Shown: piece after piece, positions 25,443-37,079 of the stretch | How the letters are laid out: every line of letters begins with the position of its first letter | Numbering within the stretch: position 1 is the stretch's first letter | From: Pontederia crassipes | Lineage: Eukaryota > Streptophyta > Magnoliopsida > Commelinales > Pontederiaceae | DNA length: 64,000 bases | Reading direction: 5' to 3' | NCBI GenBank assembly: GCA_030549335.1 | Contig: CM060196.1 | Location: 20,418,501 to 20,482,500 of the forward strand | Position numbers and translations under genes: made by a program | Notes under the pieces: model-generated | Database searches by the model: none | Seen by the model: only the letters and a program-made list of their open reading frames with translations | Told to the model about the DNA's origin: nothing

Positions 25443-28400
25443 ATGGCGGACGGCGGGGACTTCAGCTTCGCCAAAGGCCCCGGCGCCGGCGCGGCAGCGA
25501 ATAGAGCGCTGCCGAAGATCCAGACGAATGGAGGGGCGAAGAAGAAGCCGGAGAACGGCATATGCCACGACGACAGCTCGGCGCCGGTGAAGGCGCAGAC
25601 CATCGACGAGCTGCACTCCCTGCAGAAGAAGCGGTCGGCGCCCACCACCCCGATCAAGGAGGGCCAGTCGCAGGGCAACGCCGCCTTCTCCTCCATCTCC
25701 GAGGAGGAGCGCCAGAAGCTCCAGCTCCAGTCCATCAGGTATCATAATTATTATTACCATTTCTTCTCTTCATCTTCCCCCTTGTTATTTCCTTCTTAAA
25801 AAGAATCTCTTTTTTTTCTCACATATTCTCGTGATATCTCGATCAGGAAGAAATAGCAATTTACATTTTCTTTTGCTTTAGTTTTGTTATTTATATACCT
25901 TTAGTTATTATTCATTGTGCTTTTTACAACAAATCCTGAAAACAAAAACGTTTCTGGAGAATATATAAATAAAGTAATGAAAAAGAAGAAATTTTTAGCA
26001 AATCTATATGGGATGACTGCTTTTATTTTTTCTCTCTATTTCTTTTTTTATTTGGGTTTTAAGATTCACTTGGATTCTTGTGGGTCCATTAGTGCATGGA
26101 TAACAATCTTATTAACTCACAACAAAAAATGTTAAAAAAAGTTGTCGGCGGTTTATTTAGATGATATCGGTAGATCAACATTTCTTCGCGTGAAAATTCC
26201 TACAATTTTGTCAGGTCGAAAATTTTAATCTGAGATTTAACAGAAGAAAAAAAAACAATTTATTTTCTTTATTAAATGAAAATAAAATAACATGTATATA
26301 TGTTTCCTACTTGTACCATCCCGGGGATGAATTTGTAGCCCAGTGATCCGGGAAACAGAATTAAAAAAACATTAAATATGTTTTTCTATCTGACAATATT
26401 TTTTAGTTAAATTGTTACTGACAAAAGCAGAGCTCAGACCCGAGGGTACAAAATAAATAGAACCAGAGGGGGGTAGATCTATAAATATCTTTTAGGCACG
26501 TGGAATGCACGCGCGTCTTTAAGATAAGGAACGATGGACCAGGGGCCCACTTGCCTTTGGTCCAATTTGATGTGGGCCCAGCCTTGTTGAAGTAACCCGG
26601 AAGATTTGCATATTTTGTACCCTTTAGAAAATAATTTCCAGAGGGAAAATTTATTGTAGCTTACAGTAGATTGTTTTATTATATTCAAAGAAATTATGTG
26701 GATAACATTATCAAATTAGAGTAAATTTCTTTTCCCTTGTTTACTATCTCATAATAAGTTCAAATTTAAATCTTGGACCCCAACCTTATTTTATATGTCT
26801 AATTTCCATAAGAATATGTTTTGACCTTATTTGTAATGTCGAAACTGTTGCTGTCCTAACAATGCATAAGTCTGCAAGTTCCTCGTTTTAATATTGACAC
26901 TGTTTTGCTTGTGGTCAGTGCATCATTGGCATCACTGACCAGGGAAACTGGTCCAAAGCTGGTGAAAGGTGACCCGGCCAGGAAGTCTAGCGCGCCCAAG
27001 GTCAGCACTGAACACCATCCCTACATCGCACCAACCATCAGCGTCAGCGATAGCGCCCTCAAGTTCACTCATGTCCTCTACAACCTGTCGCCTGCTGGTA
27101 CGTACCTCTTTGACTCTGTTCATTGTGATGATTTCTTTCATGCTCAGTATGTGGATGTTAATTACCTGTACATCCTTTTTGAAAAGGCAAGATTTCAGCT
27201 GTCTATCACAGTTTTGGGTCACAAAATGATTGTTCTGTAAGCATTGTGAGATTAACTGTTTGTTTTAAGCCAACAGTGTCTATGACGACGCATGACTTAT
27301 CATGCGGAGCTGAACTCATTCAGGAATAGTATACGTTTCCAAGATTTCTAATTTAGGGCCTAGAAGATAATAAATATGGGGATTGCTATTTTTCAACGTC
27401 ACTTCATTAGTTGTTCTCTCTAATAGATCTGCCTTTTATCAGAGCTATATGAGCAAGCTATAAAGTATGAGAAAGGATCTTTCATTACGGCCACTGGCGC
27501 TTTGGCAACCCTGTCTGGAGCAAAGACAGGCCGCTCTCCTCGTGACAAGAGAGTCGTCAAGGATGAAACTACTGCTGATGAGCTTTGGTGGGGAAAGTAA
27601 GTCTGATCAATGTGCCTTTGTAGCCCATGTAAATAAAGGAAAAGCTTATGCATTCTTATTCATGGATGATGGTTATACCTTCATGATGCTTTTATTCATC
27701 AGACTCCCTTGACTGGTTATCGTTGTAGGGGATCGCCTAATATTGAGATGGACGAGCATACTTTTATGGTCAACAGGGAGAGGGCTGTTGATTATTTGAA
27801 CTCACTGGACAAGGTACGTCTCAAGTGTTTCCACAGTTTACATTTCTGTAATTTCTCCTTCATTATTACATGATTTGATACAGTTTGGGCCTGCACATTG
27901 ATGTGTTGATGTTTGTTGTATATTAGTGAAAATTCATTATACTAAATTTCTAGCAATAAGACCATGTCATCTTCTATCGTGTAATATTTTACTGATATTG
28001 AACGTCTTATCACATCATGTCCAACAATCATAAAAGTTGAAAACATGACCAATGATCATAATGAAATGCTAGAACAAATTTTCTCAAATTTACTGCAATT
28101 CGACATCCAATTTCTCCTGAAGGGAAAAGAATCATCAAATAATTTGTAAAAGGTGGCGATCTCACTTTGCAGAATAGTATATCCATGCAAACTGGGACTC
28201 TGGGGTTGACTAACCGTTGTCATGTACAGGTATTTGTGAATGATCAGTTCCTCAATTGGGATCCTGAGAACCGTATCAAAGTTCGCATAGTCTCAGCAAG
28301 GGCCTACCATTCCCTCTTCATGCATAACATGTAAGTAAAGACAAGTATAATATATTAAGATATGGTTCCTTCTGCAGTGCTCTAATTCACCAGGGCCTGC

Positions 28401-30408
28401 TACGTTTACCCAGATAAGTTATTCTCTTAACGATGTCTACTGTTATATCGGTATTAATTATAGTAAGCAGAGAAGACATAGGTGTAGCTCCTATTGCCCC
28501 TTAGGACAATGGAGAAGCTTAAGAATTCGGTAATTATAAAGTATAGCTATTGTACATACCATAACTGGATGGATGGCAGGTGCATCCGTCCTACGCCAGA
28601 AGAACTGGAGGATTTTGGTACTCCGGACTTCACAATATACAATGCTGGGCAGTTTCCATGTAATCGTTACACACACTATATGACATCTTCGACTAGCATA
28701 GACCTTAACCTTGCTAGGAGGGAAATGGTCATCCTTGGCACGCAGTATGCCGGGGAGATGAAGAAGGGTCTTTTCAGTGTTATGCACTACCTCATGCCTA
28801 AGAGAAATATCCTATCCCTCCATTCTGGCTGCAATATGGGCAAAGATGGTGACGTTGCGCTGTTCTTTGGACTATCAGGTAAGGTTGGACTCATCAGAAT
28901 GTGGTGCCGTCACCAGCCCATCGCATCCACATCCTAACCCCTCTGGGACCTCTACCTCCCATTCATGAGAATAGCATAACATTTGAATTTATTCAGTTTA
29001 TGTGGTTATACTAATTCTATCTTAATGCTCTTTTAGGTACTGGTAAGACTACTCTGTCTACAGACCACAACAGACTGCTCATTGGTGATGATGAACATTG
29101 TTGGAGTGATAATGGTATTTCAAATATTGAGGGTGGTTGTTACGCAAAGTGTATCGACCTTTCAAGGGAGAAGGAACCTGACATCTGGAATGCAATCAAG
29201 TTTGGAACAGGTATAATGCCGATCTAGTTTCTGTGTTCTGCAACTTTCATGCCATGTTCATCTGGTTAACACCCGGAATTGACATGCAGTACTGGAAAAT
29301 GTGGTATTTGATGAGCATGATCGAGGCGTAGATTACACAGATAAATCTGTCACAGGTAATTCCCTGAAATAATAGAACAGTAATCTTGAAAAGACCTTCA
29401 GAGAAAAGGCAGTTAATTCAAGTTGTCATTCTGTTGCAGAGAACACCCGAGCCGCTTATCCTATCGAATATATTCCTAATGCAAAAATACCATGTGTTGG
29501 CCCGCAACCTAAGAATGTCATCCTTTTGGCATGTGATGCCTTTGGGGTTCTCCCACCAGTAAGCAAGTTAACTCTGCCCCAGACCATGTATCACTTCATA
29601 AGTGGCTATACTGCTCTGGTAAGTAATATATGCTTTTGGTCCGGTTTGAATCAGAACATATATTCCTAGAGATCCTCATGCTCATACCACAACACAACAG
29701 GTGGCTGGCACTGAGGACGGCATCAAGGAGCCGCAAGCCACATTCTCGGCCTGCTTTGGGGCAGCATTCATAATGCTCCATCCAACTAAGTATGCAGCTA
29801 TGCTGGCTGACAAGATGCAGAAGTATGGTGCAACAGGATGGCTTGTGAACACTGGCTGGTCTGGTGGAAGGTAAACCTAAAAAAACAAAATGATAATTTG
29901 AAACTCCTCAATATATCTAAACATTACAACTGCTGCACTCACAGTCTATAACTGAAATATTTATCTTATTGTCCAGATATGGTGTGGGCAACCGCATCAA
30001 GCTGTCTTACACTAGGAAGATCATCGATGCCATCCATTCCGGAAGCCTTCTGGCTGTAACTTACAAGAAAACAGAGGTGTTTGGCTTAGAGATACCTACA
30101 GAGCTCGAGGGCGTGCCTTCAGAGATTTTGGATCCAGTTAACACTGTAAGTTGGCCTCACTTCTGTGCGTTCCTTCCAGTTGCCGCACTACTGATTCTTT
30201 GTAGACTTTGCACCTGAACTGAACTGAACTGAACTAAACTGTGTGGCTGTGCTCTATCTGGCAGTGGGAAAACAAGGAAGCTTACCAAGAAACCCTGCTG
30301 AAGCTGGCCGGACTGTTCAAGAAGAACTTTGAGGTGTTCGCCAACTACAAGATTGGCGAGGACAGCAGTCTGACTGAAGAGATACTGGCCGCCGGACCAA
30401 ATTTTTGA
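25443..30408 (+). CDS. PCK1: Phosphoenolpyruvate carboxykinase (ATP)
   Basis: Converts oxaloacetate plus ATP to PEP, CO2 and ADP in the cytosol; the key step of gluconeogenesis from lipid or organic acids and of some C4/CAM decarboxylation. Coding exons: 25443-25738, 26919-27097, 27443-27596, 27729-27813, 28230-28330, 28580-28878, 29037-29210, 29290-29355, 29440-29618, 29701-29870, 29977-30145, 30265-30408. All introns are GT-AG and phases agree, giving 671 aa, the usual plant length. Visible motifs: N-terminal regulatory segment KKRSAPTTP (62-70), the kind phosphorylated in plant PEPCK; substrate loop TGRSPRDKR (187-195); P-loop GLSGTGKTT (369-377); IGDDEH (387-392). Predicted Mn ligands by alignment with the E. 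coli enzyme are K334, H353 and D390. It ends ILAAGPNF. Exon 1 is much more GC-rich than the rest. No disruption seen. The symbol follows the Arabidopsis homologue. Confidence 0.97.
30212..30240 (+). repeat. (CTGAA)n run in PEPCK intron 11
   Basis: Four to five copies of CTGAA just after the 5' part of the last intron. Short and of no evident function. Confidence 0.8.
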
Positions 30409-31008
30409 GCATTGAAACAGAAATGCGAAGCTAAAGAACTTAGTATGTGGAATAAACGAGGCCAGGACCTGATCGGAGGAGGATTTTAAGTTAATGTCGC
30501 GATGTATATTTCTGTGCTTTGTCATGTTTAACAACTATTTAACCAATGCGATCGCTCATTAAAATTAGTGATATTAATCCCCTCGTCTCTCAATTCCCTT
30601 ATCCAACAGCGATACTTAATTACATAGTATAATTTTATGATTTCAAATAAATTATATACCAAATAATAAAATTCGATTTACCTTTTCAGATCATTTCGAA
30701 TGAGCATTTATGATTGGGACTAATGTGGCAGTAGCCATAATTCCGCCGCTCATTTGTTAGACCCCAATGCATCATAATTTGATTGGCATGAGTAGTGAAG
30801 TATTTCAATTATTCTGTCATGCCAATTCCCTTACCTATGAATCCAATTCATTGAACAACCAAAATAACACTCAATTCATCACTTCATCACAATTCATCTT
30901 TCAAACATACGGTTTAGCATGCTATTCAATTTTTAAGTGTACGTAACAAATCATTCACATCATAGGCATATCCTAACAAGAACAACGATGCCATGTAACA
31001 TGATAGTA
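30409..31008. other. PEPCK 3' UTR and downstream spacer
   Basis: Possible polyadenylation signals are AATAAA at 30449 and an ATTAAAA near 30561; the 3' UTR probably ends by about 30600. Beyond that nothing is recognised. Confidence 0.5.
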
Positions 31009-31328
31009 AGGAGCTGTTTGACTAAGCTTATAAGTCACTTATAAGTTGATTTAAAAAAATTTCAGCGTTTGGTAATTTAAAAATTCCACTGATAAGTACA
31101 TATCAAATTTACTTATAAGTAAAAAAATAATAAGACAGAGGGAGGGATGCTTATTTTATTTTTAAAAAATAAGTCAGTTAGTTATCTCATAATTAACTAG
31201 TTATTATTAATATAAGTAGTTTTATCCAAACGCGTAACTAATTATTTTTAAAAATAAGTTTCATTCAATATACTTATCAACACTTTAACTTATCAGTTAT
31301 TTTGTATCAGTTAAGCCAAACGGACCCT
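31009..31328. mobile_element. hAT-like MITE, about 320 bp
   Basis: The left end reads AGGAGCTGTTTGACTAAGC; the right end, reversed, reads AGGGTCCGTTTGGCTTAAC. These are similar inverted ends of the kind common in plant hAT MITEs. The inside is full of ACTTATAAGT-like palindromic words. The target duplication is not clear. Confidence 0.7.
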
Positions 31329-34062
31329 AAGAATAATAAAAAGCATGAAAATGATATACATTTTTATTATCAAGTGACCTTAATATCATTGGCTTAAAAA
31401 TAATCCAAACTAACTCGACTGATTGCAATGAGCGTAGAGCCTCTATGGCTTGGTATAAGGAGCACCCATAATTGATCGACATCTTGTTTCCACTTTTTAC
31501 AACCTTTTCATTACATACATATTTGTAGACCTCTTAATTAGGGGTCATGCACTACAATCCTCAAGCATTCCAAACATGTTTTGACTTCAATTAAGAATTA
31601 AGCATCCTAAGATTACCATCAACACATAAATTGAAACCCTTAAGATCAATTTCATAGAAGGAAGTTATTTTGAATTCTTAACACTAAGAGAGGTTTATCC
31701 TAATTTCAAACTATCCTTCAATCAACGTATGCATAAGAAATGAGAGAATTTAAAGTTTCATTCGGAATCAAATTAAAATGAGAATGGGTTCACACTATTA
31801 TATACTATTTTCATGCCTTAATTGTTGAATGCAATTAGAGATTTATTCTTCATCTTCTACTATTCATGCTCTTCAATTGACTTCCTCTCTAATGCCTTGG
31901 CCTTCTTGATTACCTCCTAGTGCACAAGGAAAAGGGAACTATGACACATGAAAATGGTGGCTGAATTATAGGGAAAAAAGAGATAAAAAAGAGAGGAATG
32001 AGTGTTCTATAACCCTACTATATTGTCAATAGACACAAATTACCCTTGTACACAAGGTATTTTCCATCATAATCATTACAAGAACAAAGAGGTATAATTG
32101 GTAAAATTTGAACCTCCTACATCGATGACTTTGGTGATATTTTATTTCCTTTTATTGTCATTTGCTAAATATGCTTCACAAATAGTTTTTTGCAACCATT
32201 TCCAAAGCTGAATACGTTCAATAAAGTTACAAACCATGGTTACGGCATTTGGATACGATTTATAATGGCCAAAATTGACAAATTTGTTGGTTCACTTTTT
32301 GTTCATGTAAAAAAAATATGTGCACCAATTTTAGTGGGTAAAAAAACTATGTTTTGAGAGAAAATAAAGGATAGTTAAAGTTGAGAGAAAACAAGAGTTT
32401 GGTTAAAAGAATAAAAGAAAGGAAGAGAAAAAAGAACATAATGTTAATTAAGATAAATTAATCAAGATGGATTAAAATAAGAGTTCAAGATTTATTTTGG
32501 GTTGGGATTAGAGTTTTAATATAGCTAAAACTTAATCCAACTAGAACGAATTCCCAATAAATTAATCCCATCTCTCCTTAAGTTTCTCTCTCCCTAAGCA
32601 ATTATCTTCTCTTTTTGTGATTTTTTTAAAAAAACCCTAGGTGTAGGTGTATGAGTGCATATAACATTCGATCACTTTTGGATATTCTTTAGAAGGTTTT
32701 CTTAAAACATTTAAGAGATATAAGACAAAGTTGAGAAAAGATAGAAGATAACAATAATGAGTTTAAGGACAATAGAGGGAGGAAGTACACAATTAAACTC
32801 ATTTGTTCTCCTTATCATGAGGACAATCGTGAGTTACATACATTAGTTGTCATTTGTGAGTTACATTTGTTCTCCTTGAGTCTCTAGTATTCACATATTA
32901 GTTGTAGAATGACAAAAAACCTAAGATGAGTCATTTTTGTAACATGAATGTAAAATACACGTATGAATTGCTAATCGGCTTTGGAACAAGCTCATCATGA
33001 GGATGACAAATTTTTCACATACATAGAGATCTTATAAAGAGTCAAAACGCTATCTTTCTAAAAAAAAGAAAATTAACATGTTTTATAGGAGGATGTATCT
33101 TGATTTTATGAGTCAAAGGAGTCTAACTCCGAAAATACAATATTCTATCCAATAATAGAAGTTGAGACTGTACATGATGTTATACCTTTGAAAGTAATGG
33201 AATAACTTAATAATAATATATCCTCAGATTTGAATAGATTAATAATAAGGGATGTGAAATTCTCATGTCTTTACCGATATTGATATAGAGAATTGTACAA
33301 ATTTTATTATTTATAAAGAAGAACTAATCTTTGGTCATTCAAAATTATGGATGATCATCATGGGATATAAAATGGATTCAACTGATTAGAATTGTATATG
33401 ATAACTTATTTAATTATTGAAAAGTAGGCGATATTAATGAAAATTCAGGAGAAAGTATCAAATTAATGACACACTTGATGGTGTGAAATGAGATTGGTTG
33501 TCAAGGATTATATTGACATATATGATAATTTTACTTATAATAATTGAATAAACATGAATATTTGAGAGCTTAATGTTTAAAAAATAATGATAAAGCGAAT
33601 AAGATTGATTGAAAAGTTATTGATGACTTAAAAAAAATCACATAATGACACAAAAGTTATCATGTGATGTGAGTTGAATTGTTTTTGTTGTGAACAAAGC
33701 AAATTATTGCATGAATTATGGACATTATGAATGGTGAGAGAAAGTTTGAAATGATGTTACTATAGGTAGGTGATATTTTACTAAATGAATTTGAAATAAA
33801 AATTGAAGACATATCTTGTATTCAATTTTTTCATGACACAAATTCAAGGATATTGAGTTAGAGTTAGGTACAATATTTGAATAAAATATTAAAATAATTT
33901 TGGAGCACTTATGATGGGAAAAATGATTTAGTAAAATTGAGTGTCCCAAAATAAGGTAAAACCATTTGGAAGATTCCTATGTGTATGTAATGGGAAACTT
34001 GATGTATGTAATATTATGATACCACTAATTTTAGCTTTTATAATATGCTTGATTAGCAGAAA
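31329..34062. other. Intergenic, no gene seen
   Basis: AT-rich. Around 33100-33950 the sequence has a stop-ridden, formerly-coding texture on the + strand, but I could not match it to a transposase or polyprotein. An LTR-leader-like C/T-rich patch lies at 32560-32640. Confidence 0.45.
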
Positions 34063-34798
34063 CCAAAATAATCATGATAAGAATAATTATAGAGTCATCT
34101 ATTATTTTTTAAATTTAAGAAGCATAATACGATTAAGATCAAGTTGATTTCTTGAGACTATTTGAATGTGGATTTCAAATATGATGCATGTGTGTATAAT
34201 TGAAAGTCCATAAGGGGGCACTCATTTTATTGGGTAATCAAGTAATATAATTGTTTTTTTTAATATAATTGTTTCTTGAAGTTACAAGAAATAAGATGTG
34301 TGCTTAACATACTAAAGATTAACTATAATGTATGTTTAGACATTCGTGATGTTTGACTTAGGTGATACCGTTAAGAACTAGGGTTTAGTATGCTCACAAA
34401 ATGAATGCATAAGTTGCAACAAACTTAATACACAAAAGGTCAACAATTTAAAGAGAAAATATGTCAAAGGCAAAATATCACTATACTAATCATATAGTAC
34501 CAAAAAGGTTGTAGTGATCATGATGCCTAACGGTAATATGGCAACTTATTTTGTCATAAAGGACCGTTTGGTACATTGTTGATTTAATTAACAATAACTT
34601 TGATTACACTAAAATAGATTATCAATATTTAAATTATCGATGATATCATATTATAGTGTTTGATAAGTACTTGTAATACAAATAATGATTTATCAAAATA
34701 CCCTTAAAATTATTTTATATTTTGATAATATATTATTAAAAATAAGCAAAAAAAAAGAAGAAAAGAAAAGTAAATATAGATAAAAGAAGATGAGGCAA
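34063..34798 (+). repeat. Direct duplication, copy 1 (partner 46054-46750)
   Basis: This ~736-bp block aligns along its length with 46054-46750 in the same orientation, roughly 90% identical by eye with small indels. Copy 1 contains the left end of a hAT-like MITE. Copy 2 has lost 17 bp there between TTTG microhomologies and diverges inside the MITE. The pair flanks about 11 kb of nested retroelements. Confidence 0.85.
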
Positions 34799-35081
34799 AA
34801 TTAAAAGATATTTATAAAAAAGATTTTGAACAATAAAAAAGATTAAGTTGCATTATACTTATTTATTAATAAAATATTTAATATTAAAATATTTGATTGA
34901 ATGAATGTTTTCGTTAAAGTTTATTTCGGTCAATTGATAATGTGGAAAGACATCTTTCTTACATGTTATCTGGATCACCAATGAGATGGTAATCAAGTGC
35001 GTCAAATGAGGATGGGCATTGAAAATTTTAAATTAGATAATCGATAATCTATCTAGATTACCTCATACCAAATGACCCTTA
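34559..35081. mobile_element. hAT-like non-autonomous element, about 520 bp
   Basis: The left end AAGGACCGTTTGGTA and the reversed right end AAGGGTCATTTGGTA are inverted repeats. The interior is AT-rich and non-coding. Only its left half is present in the second duplication copy at 46.5 kb. Confidence 0.7.
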
Positions 35082-35295
35082 AAAAATTAGGACAAAGACA
35101 TTCAACAACCATGTTGGTTTAAAGATAAAAAAAAATGATAAGTCACAAATAAGTCTTACAAATAGTGGGCTTCAATATATCATTTCTGATTAAACACTAC
35201 ATGGATAGTGTGTGTGTTAACAAGTTAATTAATCCTTTTATAAAGAAGATTACAAAGAGAAAATTAATCAAACATGTTATTTTGTTGAGATTTAG

Positions 35296-35410
35296 ATGGG
35301 TAAATTTCACTAAATGTTTTCCAACTTTATCGATTTTTTTAACTCCTTTCTTCAACTTACTTTGTAACAAGATTGCTCTTCAACTATTAACTTCTTTTAC
35401 TAACTGTCCT
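35296..35410. mobile_element. Half of a foldback MITE related to 14404-14651
   Basis: GGTAAATTTCACTAAATG and the following blocks (CCAACTTTATCG, CTTCTTCAACTTA-like, AAGATTGCTCTTC) resemble one arm of the MITE at 14.4-14.65 kb. The opposite arm is absent. Confidence 0.4.
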
Positions 35411-35499
35411 TTCACAAAGTATAGAAGGTTTATTGGTCATTTTGCTTATGTGGCGACTTTCAACTGCCCCTTCTTTTATTAGATGCTCCTTTTTTCACA

Positions 35500-35880
35500 T
35501 TGTCAATTCACACAAAGAAAGAGGGGGCCTCATTACCCCCTCTGTGAGCACTAGTGAGCTAGTGAATGGGGGACAACACCCTCATTTTTTGTGTTGCCGA
35601 TGCATGCAGGGAAGAAGGGGGAGGGGGGAGGGATTGCCCCTTGAACTTTGCGACACCCCTTTCGCAAGTTATGTGACGTTTTGTCCTCGACGATGACATG
35701 AGGGGTCGCTCTTGCATGCATGCCATCGACGATGGTGGAGGGGGCATCTCCCCATTTGCGTGTGTCGCGTGTAGGAGGCGGGCACCTCCTCCTTTGCATA
35801 TGTCGCACGTAGTAGGGAGGGTGACATCCCCTACGCTGTCATTGACCAGTGAGGGGGAAACCCCCTCTTTTTTATTTTCC
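35500..35880. repeat. GC-rich block with ~50-bp imperfect repeats
   Basis: Near-repeats of GGGGGCATCTCCCC / GCGGGCACCTCCTCC / GAGGGTGACATCCCC, each followed by TTTGC(G/A)TATGTCGC-like sequence, run from about 35735 to 35835. Frames on both strands cross it; they are repeat by-products. Origin unknown. Confidence 0.5.
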
Positions 35881-36189
35881 AATTTTGTAGGTTTTATATT
35901 ATTTTTATCATTACTTCAATATTAATTTAAAGTTTTTTATTGTTTTTATATTTTAACTATGTGCAATGAAGGCAAAAAAAAGAAGAAAACCATCTATACC
36001 CGATCATGAGAGTAGTTGTTAAAATAATTAATTGTTGGAGAAAAGTCTTAATAAAGTTGAAAGAAAAAAAATTGAAGAAGAGTAAAGTTGAGTATTTATT
36101 AAAAAGGAAAAGGAAGATCACAAGATCGACGACAGTTTGAAAGACGGGCATTTCATGAGTTCACCCGACTATAATTGACGATTCGATTC

Positions 36190-36740
36190 AGGTGACCGAT
36201 TTGGTCCAACAACTCCTGCTATTCACTCCCTCCCTATTCGTTCTGCCTTCGCTGCTCCATGTCTCTGCCTCACTGCTCTCATCTCCGCCTCCACCCTTCG
36301 CTTCTTTGGCACTCGTCGTTGCCTCCGTCGGATATGAGGAAGGCCTTCGTTGCTCTCATCTTTGCCCTTCGCTGCTAAGACATCGTCGATCGTAGTCTTC
36401 TTCTTCTCACTTCTCCACTTCATTGAACATGGACGTCATTGCCTCATCTGCCTCAGGTTCATCGGATGTGAAGAAGCCACCCCATGGAGGTCTTCTTGCC
36501 TTCCATCGGAGCAGAGGTAGACATGCTCCTTTGAGGACTGGAGAAGCGACAAGTCTTGCAACCAATAGTGATGTGAAAAGAAATTATAGAGAAAGAGGGG
36601 GGGGGGGGGGGGGGGGGGAGGGGGGAGGGAGAGAAATAGGGAGGAAAGCAGCGGAAGTGGAGAAGAGAGAGAGAGGAAGGATCTTTGTCACGAACGTGCT
36701 TTTAGAAACATCATTTGTGCATAATCATGCATTTAAGTAA
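36190..36740 (+). other. Mixed-composition region with G-run
   Basis: A C/T-rich, possibly once-coding stretch (36190-36420) is followed by a G-run at 36597-36629 (22 consecutive G, then G-rich). No recognisable protein. It precedes the gypsy LTR-like block. Confidence 0.4.
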
Positions 36741-37079
36741 CATATTAAGTTAGTTTGAATGTCCATTTAGTGATATTTGTATATAGTAATTGATATTTTG
36801 ATTAGTGCATAATGATTACTTAATTATCGATAAATTTTACAAAGTAATTATTTAGGGTTATTAGGAATAAATCATAAAATTTCTAAATATTATAATATAT
36901 GTGCTTAAATAGGATTAAGTAAACTTAATTAGGGTTAAAGTACTTAGTTATGATAAAAAAATATGATTATCCATCACTTAAGTTCCAAGTAGCTGAAGCA
37001 GACAAGTGAGAGCTGCTCAAAGGGATATTTTTCCAAATTGCCATACAACCTCAGAAAATTATGAAATAAATATATAAAC

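Noticed and set aside
24864-25760. A 298-codon frame on the - strand
   Set aside because: It is antisense to the PEPCK leader and exon 1 and open only because that exon is GC-rich. The sense strand has the conserved protein.
30157-30534. 125-codon frame on the - strand
   Set aside because: Antisense to the last PEPCK exon and 3' UTR, no domain.
33100-33950. Possible degraded transposase on the + strand
   Set aside because: Stop-ridden frames have a coding-like texture, but no motif could be matched, so no call is made.
35551-35925. Cys/His-rich peptides that look like zinc fingers
   Set aside because: They are by-products of ~50-bp GC-rich repeats; spacing does not fit a known finger.
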